DNA of 64,000 nt, taken from NCBI GenBank assembly GCA_016208975.1, contig JACQXA010000004.1, positions 1,489,015 through 1,553,014 of the forward strand, in the 5' to 3' direction. The translations under genes were made by a program, and so were the position numbers. The notes beneath the pieces were generated by a model. That model had not been told where the DNA came from. It was given only the letters and a program-made list of their open reading frames with translations, and searched no databases. Origin of the DNA: Nitrospinota bacterium. Lineage in GTDB: Bacteria > Nitrospinota_A > UBA7883 > JACRLM01. How positions within the stretch are numbered: the stretch's first letter is position 1; each line of letters begins with the position of its first letter. Shown piece by piece: positions 46,513 through 55,266 of this stretch.

Positions 46513-47217
46513 ATGGAGCAAAAAGTTTTAATCATCATCCCGACCTATAACGAGATGGAGAACATCGAAAACCTCCTGCGGGCAATCCATGGGGAGGTTC
46601 CGGCCGCCCACATATTGGTGGTGGACGACAATTCTCCCGACGGCACCTCTGGTCTGGTGGAAAATATCATGGCGGGCGACCCTCGCGTGAAGCTTTTGAA
46701 AAGGGCGGGGAAGCTTGGCCTTGGAAGCGCGTACATCGCCGGGTTTAAATACGCCCTGGCGGAAGGGTATGACGTGGTGTTCGAGATGGACGCCGACTTT
46801 TCCCACAACCCGGCCTATCTGCCCAGGTTCCTAAAAGCCATCGAGGAGGCCGACCTGGCGTTGGGCTCCCGGTATGTGGAAGGGGGCGGGGTTGAAAACT
46901 GGCCCGTCACAAGAAAGCTCATATCCATCGGCGGGAGCCTCTATTCGCGGATGATCCTGTCCGTCCCCTATCACGACCTTACCGGGGGCTTTAAATGTTT
47001 CCGCAGGACGGCCCTTGAGGCCATAAACCTGGACGACGTAAGGTCTGAAGGCTATTCGTTCCAGATAGAGATGACCTACCGCGCCCACAAGAAGGGACTG
47101 CGGATTAAAGAGATCCCCATCGTTTTCACCGACAGGGCAGGGGGCAAGTCTAAAATGTCGTGGAAGATATTTCTGGAGGCCATTTACAGGGTATGGCAGA
47201 TACGCCTGACGGTGTGA
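46513..47217 (+). CDS. GT2-family polyprenol-phosphate sugar transferase
   Basis: 234 residues, GT2 (GT-A) fold of the dolichol/polyprenol-phosphate mannosyltransferase type: TYNEMENIENLL, VVDDNSPDGTSGLV, the DXD-like EMDADFSHNPAYLP and the SRYVEGG segment. It transfers a sugar from a nucleotide donor to a lipid phosphate. It has no C-terminal transmembrane domain, so it is the short soluble type. Its TGA overlaps lpxB (TGATG), so the two are coupled; the link suggests envelope lipid glycosylation. Confidence 0.92.
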   Translation: MEQKVLIIIPTYNEMENIENLLRAIHGEVPAAHILVVDDNSPDGTSGLVENIMAGDPRVKLLKRAGKLGLGSAYIAGFKYALAEGYDVVFEMDADFSHNPAYLPRFLKAIEEADLALGSRYVEGGGVENWPVTRKLISIGGSLYSRMILSVPYHDLTGGFKCFRRTALEAINLDDVRSEGYSFQIEMTYRAHKKGLRIKEIPIVFTDRAGGKSKMSWKIFLEAIYRVWQIRLTV

Positions 47218-48389
47218 TGAGGTCGCCGGTGTTTTTGAGGCCCATGGCCAGGAAAATCCTTGTTGTGGCTGGCGAGGAGTCTGGCGACGTTTACGCGGGA
47301 AGGTTGTGCGCGGAGCTTTATAGGCTCATCGAGGGAGTGGCCATAGAGGGGGTGGGGGGAGCCAAGGCCCGCGCCGCCGGGGTGAAAACCCTGTACGACA
47401 TAGCCGACCTGTCTTCGGTGGGGCTGGCTTCGGCCATGGGGAAGATGGGCGTGTTCATCAAGGCGCTGAACGACATCAAGGCCCGCGTGGCGTCCGGAGA
47501 ATACGATGCGGTGGTATTGGTGGATTTCCCGGACTTCAACCTGCGGGTGGCCAAAGCGGCGGACAAATCCGGCACGCCGGTGTTTTATTACGTGTGCCCC
47601 CAGTTCTGGGCCTGGCGCCGTTACCGGCTTAGGGCTGTGAAAAAATATGTGGATTCCATGTTCGTGCTCTTCCCGTTCGAGGAGGAGTTCTACAAGGGCA
47701 GAGGCATCAACGCCCGGTTCCTGGGGCACCCGATGCTGGACGAGCTGGACTTCAACCTGGACCGGGCCGGGTTAAGGAACAGGTTCGGCGCCAAAGGTGA
47801 CGAGATTCTGCTGGGGCTCGTGCCCGGCTCGCGCCATGGAGAGGTGGAGCGGATTCTGCCGCTGATGCTTTCGGCGGTGAGGATAATCCGCACCCGCAAA
47901 CCGGTGAAAGTGGTGATACCATGCGCATCGTCGCTTGCTCCCGCGGATATTATGAAGATTGCCCGGGAGATGGGGGAAGAGCCCCAGGTTGTCCAGGGAG
48001 CCACCTGGGAGGTTATGAACGCGTGCGATTTCCTTATATGCAAATCCGGCACTTCGACCCTGCAGGCCGCCCTGGCCGGGGTTCCGATGGTTATCGTTTA
48101 CAAGACGGACATGCTTTCGTACGTTCTGGCAAAATCCTTGAGCCACACGAATATAGTGGGCCTGCCGAACATAATCGCGGGCAAACAGGTGGCGCCGGAA
48201 CTGCTTCAGGGGGACGCCACGCCGCAGAACCTGGCGGGCGCCGTTATCCCTTACCTCCTGGATCCGGCCCTGCGGGAAAATATGCGGGAAACACTCCGGG
48301 GCATCCGGCCCATGCTCGGCGAACCCGGCGCGGCGGGGCGCGCGGCTTTGGTGATTACGGATTTTCTACGCAGGCTCAAAGAGAGCTGA
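47217..48389 (+). CDS. lpxB: Lipid-A-disaccharide synthase
   Basis: 390 residues from the ATG at 47217, which overlaps the previous stop; ATG 47244 (MARKILVVAGEESGDVYAG) is the family-typical start and a good alternative. GT19 fold with AGEESGDVYAGRL, LVDFPDFNLR, YYVCPQFWAWRRYR and the late GTSTLQAALAGVPMVIVYK. Condenses UDP-2,3-diacylglucosamine and lipid X in Raetz-pathway lipid A synthesis. It shows that this organism makes lipid A. Its 3' end overlaps the GIY-YIG gene by 24 bases. Confidence 0.97.
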   Translation: MRSPVFLRPMARKILVVAGEESGDVYAGRLCAELYRLIEGVAIEGVGGAKARAAGVKTLYDIADLSSVGLASAMGKMGVFIKALNDIKARVASGEYDAVVLVDFPDFNLRVAKAADKSGTPVFYYVCPQFWAWRRYRLRAVKKYVDSMFVLFPFEEEFYKGRGINARFLGHPMLDELDFNLDRAGLRNRFGAKGDEILLGLVPGSRHGEVERILPLMLSAVRIIRTRKPVKVVIPCASSLAPADIMKIAREMGEEPQVVQGATWEVMNACDFLICKSGTSTLQAALAGVPMVIVYKTDMLSYVLAKSLSHTNIVGLPNIIAGKQVAPELLQGDATPQNLAGAVIPYLLDPALRENMRETLRGIRPMLGEPGAAGRAALVITDFLRRLKES

Positions 48390-48818
48390 CCGGCCCCGTG
48401 GCGGCGCCCATGGGGCCGCGCCGGGCAATCGCTCCAACACCTCCAATGTCCGCCCGCTTCCCATGCCGGAAAACGCCAGGTGGCTTTCGCAATGGCAATC
48501 TGAAGAGCCAAATCCCTTGCAGATGGTTGCCCCGCCCGCGGCCTTAAAAATCCGCGCCGCAAGGGCGCACTCTTCTTTCATCCCCGGGAAAACCACCGCG
48601 CCTGCCCATGAAGAGTTTTCCCGCAGATAGTCTATGTGCCACCGCAGGGTTTTTATCTTTTTGCGATGGCGGGAAACCCGGCTTTCGAGATTTTTAATGG
48701 CGCTACCGGTGTAAACGTAAACCCCGGCGGGGAACATGAAAACCCCAAGCTTTCCCACCGTAACGCGCTTGGGCCGGGCCAGATGGATTACGATGGCGTA
48801 CAGCCCGGAACCGGTCAT
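48366..48818 (-). CDS. GIY-YIG family protein (DUF123)
   Basis: 150 residues. N-terminal GIY-YIG-like core (GLYAIVIHL ... GVYVYTGSAIKNLESRVSRH) with the conserved Arg, and the DUF123 hallmarks LRWHIDYLR and DCHCESHL. GIY-YIG domains are metal-dependent nucleases, but stand-alone DUF123 proteins are uncharacterised. Its ATG overlaps the stop of the upstream AsmA-like gene as ATGA, and its tail overlaps the convergent lpxB end. Confidence 0.9.
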   Translation of the reverse strand: MTGSGLYAIVIHLARPKRVTVGKLGVFMFPAGVYVYTGSAIKNLESRVSRHRKKIKTLRWHIDYLRENSSWAGAVVFPGMKEECALAARIFKAAGGATICKGFGSSDCHCESHLAFSGMGSGRTLEVLERLPGAAPWAPPRGRSALFEPA

Positions 48819-51800
48819 CTCGGGGAAAACCCGCCATCCGCCGAAGGCTCCAGGGCGCCGCTCCCCACAAAACGCATAAGTCTTATAACCGGCCCAAGCT
48901 TGGCCAACTCCATCTGGATGTGGGATATATGGGCCAGCTTGTGAATGGGTTCCCCTTCCATTACTTTCAAGGGAACACCTTTCCCGCCCGCTTGCTGGGC
49001 GTACCGGAGGCTTGCGGTGATCGACAGTTCCCCGCTCCTGGCGGTTATTTCCACCCGCTCCGGAGTGGCGAATTTGAGCATGGCCCTGGCGCTCGCCACT
49101 TGAGGGGAGCGCCCTTCCGGGTCCAGGAACGTCAAGAGATTGTCGAAAGCTTTCGCTCCAATGCGGGTGAACACCATGTGGGTGTCCATCCGGGAAATGA
49201 CCGGCTCTTCAAGACCGTAACCGCCCGGAACGCTTAATCCAAGCTCCACCACCCCGTCCACTTCCGCCTCGTGGCCGGAAAGGCGGAAAGCCGGGGGCAG
49301 AAGGCGGGAGAAATTCAGCCCTGCGAAAGTGTCCCGCGTCCTAAGGGCGTAGCCGTCCCCTTCGCCCCGGATATGAAGCGAACCGGCCATGTTCCCGCCC
49401 ATGGCCCGGGCTTTGAAATGATCCACCGAAAGGCGGGTTTCCTTGAAGGCCACGTCGAACGCCAGGTTTTTCAGCGCCAGCGGACCGAAACTTAAAAACT
49501 CCGCCGTCAGGTTTTCTTTCGCCGGGCTGTTGGCGGGGGCGGGGCTATCCTTACCACTTGGCTTCACCGGCTCCGCCGCCATGGCGGGGGATGTGTTGTC
49601 TTTGTAAACGAGAGCGAACTTTTTAGAGAAGGGGACGCGTCCGTTTAGTTTTTCTACTATCAACCGGCCTTCATCTTCCAACGTAAAGTCCTTGAATTCC
49701 GTCATGCCGGAAACAGCCAGGCTTTTGCGCGCCACGCTTTTTAAAGAAAGGTCCGCGCTGAAAGCCCCCGTTACTCCCCCGAGGGGTAAAAAGCTGGTTT
49801 GTTTTGCGGCTTTTACCGAGGTTTGGCTCTCTATATTTATCGAGATCTCAGGGATCGCCGCAATGGGGTTGTCCCAAAGTTTTATCAGGCTGTTGTAACC
49901 TGCGCCCGTAGCCGTTCCCTTGAGCGACTGGTAAAGTCCCATCTGTGGCGCGTTGAAAATGAATTTTTTTACGCCAAGTTTCCCCGGCGCCGATAGAGTC
50001 ATGTCCACGTTAAACGACGAGGGGCCGGCCGAATCCCCCATAAAGTCCTTGTCCACATATCTTTTCGCGGCGATATCGGCCATTATTCGCGCCCGGTCTT
50101 TGCCAAGGTCGAAGTCCATCCAGCCGGTGGCCCCGTCCACCTCCAGCCCCCGGGCCTTGGACAATAAAGAACCGTCCTGTATCTTCATTTTCCCCGAAAG
50201 CTCGAAGGGTAGCGTTTTACCGACGCTCTTCATGGACTCCGGGAGCGTCCCTTCTCCCGCCGCGTGGAACGACAGCGTTCCGCCCATCCGCTGTATTCCC
50301 ATGGCCTGTCTCAACCATGGAGGGGTGATTTTATAGATGGTCTTAAGGTCCAGCGAAGTCCCTGTCAGGTCGCCTTTGAACTGGCTTTTCCCTCCGTCAT
50401 AAATCCCCTCGGCCTGGGCCGTGGAAGCGCCCAGCCGCGCCAAAAGGGTTTTGATGGTGTAAGAATCCTTGCCCGGTCCGGCTGTGGCGATAAGGTCGAA
50501 TGTGGCGGGGAAATCCCGGAACTCCTCTTTCTTGCTACCGGCGGCGGCCACCCTGTCGGCCTTTACGCTCAGGGAGAAGTCGGTTTTCCTGGTTCCCGGA
50601 TCCTGCGCCCAGGTGGACATTCCCAGCGAAAGGGTGACCGGCGCCGCCCTGAAAGAGTCCGCGATTTCTATGGACTCCGCCTGGAGCGCCGTTTGCGACC
50701 AGTACCGGGTTATTCCCCACCCTTTGCCTATTTTGCCGTTAAACCGGAGCGTCCCTCCGCCCCCGGTGAGCGATGATGAACCGTCCTGCATGTCCATCGA
50801 AAGTTTGATTAGCGCCGCGTTACCGGCGAACATTATGGCGGGATCCTCAGCCGCCGCGCCGGTGGGGCCCTCTATGGTGAAGCCAGCGGCTATCCGGCCG
50901 GACGAAATGTTGTATGGTGTTTCTTTCAACACCCACTCGCCCCACTTCTCGATGGGTGCGTAAATCTCCCCTTTGGCCTTTATCCCCCTGGCCCCATAGC
51001 CGGACACGGAGCCGCCCACCCGCATCGAGGAGCCGTCCTGGGCGGCATAGGCCAGCTGGACATCCGAAAGGTCCCCCTTTAAAAAATCCCCCAGGGAATG
51101 CAGGGTAAGTTTCACACCGTCCAGCCTAAGAGCGCCCTGTTTTACTCCGGCGATGAACATGTTCATGTCCATCATTCCCTGGGCGCCGGTTTGTTTATCC
51201 CCGAGTGAGCCTTCCAGTTTGGCGAAGGCGCCAGTCATGGCTATCTCGTCCTTCTCCAGCTTGGGGATGGCCATGCTGATCCTCAAAGCCCCGGTGTAAC
51301 CGGTTTCGGACAGTTTGAGGTCCTTGAACTTCACCTCCATCCTCCCACCCTCAGGCAGGACGGCCCCAGCTACATCAGCGTAATATAGCCGCAGATGCCC
51401 ATCGGCGGACATCAGTATCTCCGCCTTCCGCGCGTCACCGCCTGGCAGGAAACCTTTCACCTCCAGCGTGGAAACGTCCGCCTGGCCGTTTACCTTGCCT
51501 GCCCGCATGGCCATTACCCGAAGGAGCCGGTCCAGATTTAGCTTGAATTTCCTGGTGGTAACGGCGAAGGCCAGCCCGTTTTCCTTTTCACTGGCCTCCA
51601 CGGAGATGTCCAGCGCCTGTTCTCCGTCTAGGGCCATCACAAAATCCGCCTTGCCGGAGGGCAGGCCGTTAAGCTCTCCGGTGGCCCGCATGGCCATCTT
51701 CATGTGGGTGGGGGCCAGCTCCCTTTTGTCCTTCACGGTTTTGGAAACCATGTCCATATCAGCCCTGGCCGCCATTTCCCCTGACTCCTGGATCGAGGCG

Positions 51801-52492
51801 TTGAATATCAGGCGGGGGATTACCCTGGTCTGGCCGCCGGGCCGTTCCCGGGCGAGCCATGCGTCGTCCGCCGTGACAGCGGAAAAAATCAGGTTCGAGC
51901 CGGACGGCCCCACTGTACCCTTGGCCGAAAGGTGGATGCCGGACAATTTCAGGCGTTCCTGTGGATACAGCCTCTCGATGGAAAGGTCATCAACCTTCAC
52001 CGGTCCCAGTTCCAGAACGAACGGGAGCCGCATGGATGGGGCGTGGACGTACATAGGCTCCGGCTCCACCGTAGCGGATACCGCAGGGGAACGGGCTGGT
52101 TGCACAGCCATCATTACGGACGGGCTGATGATGGAAACCTCTGGTACAGATACCTTCCCAATGAACAGCGACCCCAATTCCAGCCGCGCTGAAACCCTCT
52201 CAGCGGAAAAACCACCATCCGGCGTTTGAATTTTTATCCCCTTGAGGATTATGCCGCCGTCACCGGAAGTTTGGGCCGATTCTATTTCCGCCCGCCCGCC
52301 TGTGAACGCTTCCATGAGGTAAATGGAGGCGCCTTTTACGTCGCCATGTTTCAGCCAGTAGTTATATAGCCAGTCCGCCGCCAGAAGCAGGATGAACAAA
52401 CCCGCCGCAAAGCCCAAGGCTCCATACGCGAACAGCCGGAGGGCGTTTTTGCCGGTTAAGGGGATTTGAAATTTCCTGTTAGGGTTAGACAC
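48815..52492 (-). CDS. Large AsmA-like envelope protein
   Basis: 1225 residues. N-terminal membrane anchor (about residues 19-42, LFAYGALGFAAGLFILLLAADWLY), then a very long beta-rich domain of repeated strand/linker units. The sequence is typical of AsmA/TamB/YhdP-type bridge proteins (for example LKLSGIHLSAKG, MEVKFKDLKLSETGYTG). These carry phospholipids between inner and outer membranes. The C-terminal conserved unit (GELSITASLRYAQ) is close to the AsmA-like end. It heads a two-gene operon with the DUF123 gene. Exact subfamily uncertain. Confidence 0.78.
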   Translation of the reverse strand: MSNPNRKFQIPLTGKNALRLFAYGALGFAAGLFILLLAADWLYNYWLKHGDVKGASIYLMEAFTGGRAEIESAQTSGDGGIILKGIKIQTPDGGFSAERVSARLELGSLFIGKVSVPEVSIISPSVMMAVQPARSPAVSATVEPEPMYVHAPSMRLPFVLELGPVKVDDLSIERLYPQERLKLSGIHLSAKGTVGPSGSNLIFSAVTADDAWLARERPGGQTRVIPRLIFNASIQESGEMAARADMDMVSKTVKDKRELAPTHMKMAMRATGELNGLPSGKADFVMALDGEQALDISVEASEKENGLAFAVTTRKFKLNLDRLLRVMAMRAGKVNGQADVSTLEVKGFLPGGDARKAEILMSADGHLRLYYADVAGAVLPEGGRMEVKFKDLKLSETGYTGALRISMAIPKLEKDEIAMTGAFAKLEGSLGDKQTGAQGMMDMNMFIAGVKQGALRLDGVKLTLHSLGDFLKGDLSDVQLAYAAQDGSSMRVGGSVSGYGARGIKAKGEIYAPIEKWGEWVLKETPYNISSGRIAAGFTIEGPTGAAAEDPAIMFAGNAALIKLSMDMQDGSSSLTGGGGTLRFNGKIGKGWGITRYWSQTALQAESIEIADSFRAAPVTLSLGMSTWAQDPGTRKTDFSLSVKADRVAAAGSKKEEFRDFPATFDLIATAGPGKDSYTIKTLLARLGASTAQAEGIYDGGKSQFKGDLTGTSLDLKTIYKITPPWLRQAMGIQRMGGTLSFHAAGEGTLPESMKSVGKTLPFELSGKMKIQDGSLLSKARGLEVDGATGWMDFDLGKDRARIMADIAAKRYVDKDFMGDSAGPSSFNVDMTLSAPGKLGVKKFIFNAPQMGLYQSLKGTATGAGYNSLIKLWDNPIAAIPEISINIESQTSVKAAKQTSFLPLGGVTGAFSADLSLKSVARKSLAVSGMTEFKDFTLEDEGRLIVEKLNGRVPFSKKFALVYKDNTSPAMAAEPVKPSGKDSPAPANSPAKENLTAEFLSFGPLALKNLAFDVAFKETRLSVDHFKARAMGGNMAGSLHIRGEGDGYALRTRDTFAGLNFSRLLPPAFRLSGHEAEVDGVVELGLSVPGGYGLEEPVISRMDTHMVFTRIGAKAFDNLLTFLDPEGRSPQVASARAMLKFATPERVEITARSGELSITASLRYAQQAGGKGVPLKVMEGEPIHKLAHISHIQMELAKLGPVIRLMRFVGSGALEPSADGGFSPR

Positions 52493-52695
52493 AGCTTTGT
52501 TAGGGGAAGATCAACTTACGATAGGCGCAATAGGGCCCGGGTCAGTCATGGGCCGGACTCTGCAGAAGCATGCTCATGGGGGCTATTTTACATGATTTAA
52601 CCGGCCGTGTAATGGCTTAGCGCCCAACGGCCTCCATCTCCGCCTGATGCGTGGTAACATGTTGTTCAATAACACAAAAAGCGGGGGGGCGGGTC

Positions 52696-53241
52696 ATGAT
52701 TACGCCGGAAGGAAGAAAAACGGTTGAGGGGCTTTTGAAAAGGCTCAACGTGGTGTGGATAATCCTTTTCGCGGCGGTGGCGGCGGTGGCGGCCGTAAAC
52801 ATTTTCATCCTGCAAAGCGGCGGCCCGCTTATCCCCATAGAGGCGGCGTTCATCACCCCGTTGTCGGCGATGCTTGGGATCGTGGCGCTGGTGGACGTGG
52901 GGGCCATAGTTTTCATAGACCGGTGGCTAAAAAGCGACAAAGGGTTAAAGAATTACATGCAAGGGCGCGGCCCCACCGCCATCAAGATAAACCTGCCCAC
53001 CGCAGGCCTGCTGGACGACGACAAACTGGTGGTAACGATGTTGCCACACTATTTCCAGATATGCGTGATCAGGTGGGCCCTGGCGGCGTCTGTGGGGATA
53101 TACGGTTTCGTCATAGCCGCATTGAGCGGCACGGCCTATGTGCCTTCGCTGTTCTACGCCGCGGCGGTGGCGCTACTGTGGGTGTTCCGCTACTCTTTTG
53201 AGGAGGTGGAGGCCTTGGCCATGAGAGCCCGAAGCCTTTAG
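52696..53241 (+). CDS. Four-helix membrane protein, hypothetical
   Basis: 181 residues from ATG 52696 behind a G-rich stretch; a longer frame from 52651 lacks a site. Four predicted transmembrane helices (about 17-35, 50-70, 115-135, 140-160) and charged loops. No family recognised. It follows the promoter-side gap of the AsmA-like gene and is transcribed away from it. Confidence 0.65.
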   Translation: MITPEGRKTVEGLLKRLNVVWIILFAAVAAVAAVNIFILQSGGPLIPIEAAFITPLSAMLGIVALVDVGAIVFIDRWLKSDKGLKNYMQGRGPTAIKINLPTAGLLDDDKLVVTMLPHYFQICVIRWALAASVGIYGFVIAALSGTAYVPSLFYAAAVALLWVFRYSFEEVEALAMRARSL

Positions 53242-53270
53242 AAGCCTGCCCGGAAAAAAGGATTGCCGGA

Positions 53271-53714
53271 CTAAAGCGCCCTGAGAGCCTCTTTTTTCCT
53301 GGGAAGGCCTTCCCGCAGGGCTCTGGCCGCCCTTATTTGAGCCGGATCACTAATGCGGATATCGTCAAACACCATTTTTTCCGCCGCGTAAGTCTCTTCA
53401 AGCACTTTTAGGGCTTCCGCCAGGGAGCCGGACGCGCCCATATCCTTTAACCCGGCGATAACTTTTTGTTTTTCCGGCAGGTCGCGGCCCAGCTTTTCAC
53501 GGGTTTGCCTGAGCCGGGCCATGTTCATGGGGGCGGAGAGGATTTCCTCGTCTCGCGCTATTTCTTTTACAAGAATGGCCGCCGCGGAGGCCGCCGGATC
53601 CCCTAAATCGGTATTGTGCTGGGCGAAGGCTGGGGCATGGCCGGAGGCTATCAGCGCCGCCAGCGCAAACAACCAGCCCACCAGCCGGGAAGGTTGCGGT
53701 ATAATGTTGCCCAT
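53271..53714 (-). CDS. Small exported hypothetical protein
   Basis: 147 residues from ATG 53714. Signal peptide (hydrophobic LVGWLFALAALIASG, cleavage after AFA near residue 30). The mature part is helical and charged (KEIARDEEILSAPMNMARLRQTREKLGRDLPEKQK). The frame stays open upstream to 54200, but that part is the antisense of greA and has no ribosome site. No family recognised. Divergent from greA, 27 bases apart. Confidence 0.6.
   Translation of the reverse strand: MGNIIPQPSRLVGWLFALAALIASGHAPAFAQHNTDLGDPAASAAAILVKEIARDEEILSAPMNMARLRQTREKLGRDLPEKQKVIAGLKDMGASGSLAEALKVLEETYAAEKMVFDDIRISDPAQIRAARALREGLPRKKEALRAL
53700..53705 (+). promoter_or_regulatory. Candidate -10 of greA
   Basis: A perfect TATAAT 37 bases upstream of the greA ATG, within the 5' end of the divergent gene. 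No good -35 at 16-18 bp. No clear ribosome site precedes the greA ATG. Confidence 0.35.
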
Positions 53715-53741
53715 CGAAAAAACCATAAGCGTCATTATACT

Positions 53742-54215
53742 ATGCAATTTGAAATCATAAGAAAGCTTGAGGAAGAGCTTGGCAAGCTCAGCCACGAGCT
53801 TATCCACGTTATCCCCAAGGAACTGAAAAAAGCCGCCGATTATGGCGACCTTTCCGAAAACGCGGAGTACGACGCGGCCAAGCAGAGAAAACTGTTTGTG
53901 GAGTCGCGCATCGGCCATCTCCAAAAGCGGATAAGCGAGATACTGGCCATAAACATGTCGGCCATCCCGCAGGGCAGGATTGGGCTTGGCTCCGTGGTGA
54001 AACTGACCGACACCAACACCGGCGAGGAGGTTGTTTACACCTTCGTTTTCCCTGAAGAGGTGGATCCGGAAAAGGGCAAGATCTCGCTGGCTTCCCCCAT
54101 AGGAAAAGCGCTGGTGGGAAGGCGCGAAGGGGATGAAGTGGTTGTGGCCATGCCCAAGGGCCAGCGCAAGCTTGAGGTGATCGAGCTGACCACCATCCAC
54201 GACAAATCTAACTGA
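53742..54215 (+). CDS. greA: Transcription elongation factor GreA
   Basis: 157 residues, the normal size. N-terminal coiled-coil (KLEEELGKLSHELIHVIPKELKKAADYGDLSENAEYDAAKQ), with the acidic tip DLSENAEY that carries the catalytic residues for RNA cleavage in stalled polymerase. The C-terminal domain has SLASPIGKALVGRREGDEV. It rescues backtracked RNA polymerase. Its start has no obvious ribosome site. It is followed after 50 bases by the copper protein gene. Confidence 0.96.
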   Translation: MQFEIIRKLEEELGKLSHELIHVIPKELKKAADYGDLSENAEYDAAKQRKLFVESRIGHLQKRISEILAINMSAIPQGRIGLGSVVKLTDTNTGEEVVYTFVFPEEVDPEKGKISLASPIGKALVGRREGDEVVVAMPKGQRKLEVIELTTIHDKSN

Positions 54216-54265
54216 CGTTTCTTGGCCGGGTTGACCGGCGTTAAACCTTATTCGAAAGGAAGTAT

Positions 54266-54718
54266 ATGAACAGAAGAGACTTGTTGCTGGCGGGTGTGGG
54301 AGCTGTGGCCCTTGGGGCCGGGCAGGCTTTGGCGGCGGAAAAACCGGCCATGGAAGGGCATGCCCACCATCACATGGGGCATGGCGCCGCTAACCAGGCG
54401 CTCATAGACGCCGCCGCGGGATGCGCCACCAAAGGCGAGATTTGCGTTTCCCACTGTATGGACTCTTTCGCCGCCGGAGACACTTCGCTGGCCGCCTGCG
54501 CCAAGTCCGTGATGGAAACCATGGCGCTTTGCCAGGCCGTCATCACCCTGGCCGCGCAGAATTCGAAGAACCTTGCCGCCACGGCGAAGGTGGCCATGGC
54601 CGCCTGCAAGGCTTGCGAGGATGAATGCAGAAAGCATGAAGCCAAACACGCCACATGCAAGGATTGCGCGGACGCTTGCGTTAAATGTTACGAGGAGTGC
54701 AAGAAAGTGGCGGCCTGA
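54266..54718 (+). CDS. csp1: Csp1-like copper storage protein, Tat-exported
   Basis: 150 residues. A Tat-like signal (MNRRDLLLAGVGAVALG) and cleavage after ALA, a His-rich segment (MEGHAHHHMGHG), then a four-helix bundle with exactly 13 Cys (GCATK to CYEECKK), the number in Csp1 of methanotrophs, where they bind Cu(I). It is preceded by GAAAGGAAG. Exported storage sequesters copper in the periplasm. The Sco protein and TatA in this window fit a copper-handling theme but are not linked to it. A strong terminator closes it. Confidence 0.88.
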   Translation: MNRRDLLLAGVGAVALGAGQALAAEKPAMEGHAHHHMGHGAANQALIDAAAGCATKGEICVSHCMDSFAAGDTSLAACAKSVMETMALCQAVITLAAQNSKNLAATAKVAMAACKACEDECRKHEAKHATCKDCADACVKCYEECKKVAA

Positions 54719-54742
54719 CCTTTTCCGCCGGAATAAAGCCAG

Positions 54743-54771
54743 GGGGCGCGGAAATCCGCGTCCCTTTTTTT
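54743..54771 (+). terminator. Terminator of the copper protein gene
   Basis: GGGGCGCGGA (54743-54752) pairs with TCCGCGTCCC (54755-54764, one G-T wobble), followed by seven T. It reaches the 3' end of the convergent FMN-binding gene. Confidence 0.88.
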
Positions 54772-55249
54772 ACGCTCCGTAAAGCTCGTCAAAATAGGGC
54801 TCGCCGCTACGGTCCCCCACATGTTCGAATTTCGGCACACCATAGCCGCAGGAGGTCTGCACCCGGTAAACGTCGAACCATAATATCTGCCGCAGTTTTT
54901 CGGGGCCGGTTTGGGGGAAATGCGCGGAGTGGAGTTTTTCAAATTCCTGCGAGTCTTTGGAGACAACCCTGCCCGTGCAGTAAAACCGCAGGATGAGCGG
55001 CTTCTCGCCGAAAGACATGAAGGTGATTACCGATTTGCCGCCACCGGCCAGGTGCCGGGCGGTCTGAGCGCCGGAACCGTGATAATCGGCGTAGATGACG
55101 GTTCTTTCGTCCAATATCCTCAGGCTGTCCAAACCTTTGGGGGAAAGGTTCACGTCTTCATCCCCCAGCGCCGAGGCCACGAAAAATATCTTCTGGTCCT
55201 GCGCGAATTTTTTGTGGCTTTCAGTTATGGCGCCCCACTCCTTGGCCAT
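54770..55249 (-). CDS. Pyridoxamine 5'-phosphate oxidase family protein
   Basis: 159 residues of the split-barrel FMN-binding fold: FFVASALGDEDVNLSPKG, VIYADYHGSGAQTARHLAGGG and LRFYCTGRVVSKD. The members range from PNPOx to general stress and flavin reductase-like proteins. Here the pyridoxine specificity residues cannot be judged, so only the fold is claimed. It lies 17 bases downstream of the PEPCK-like gene stop, probably the same transcript. Confidence 0.85.
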   Translation of the reverse strand: MAKEWGAITESHKKFAQDQKIFFVASALGDEDVNLSPKGLDSLRILDERTVIYADYHGSGAQTARHLAGGGKSVITFMSFGEKPLILRFYCTGRVVSKDSQEFEKLHSAHFPQTGPEKLRQILWFDVYRVQTSCGYGVPKFEHVGDRSGEPYFDELYGA

Positions 55250-55266
55250 CGCTCACTCCTCCCTGA

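Noticed and set aside
53715-54200. N-terminal extension of the small exported protein to 309 residues
   Set aside because: It is antisense to greA and lacks a ribosome site. The ATG at 53714 starts a signal peptide.
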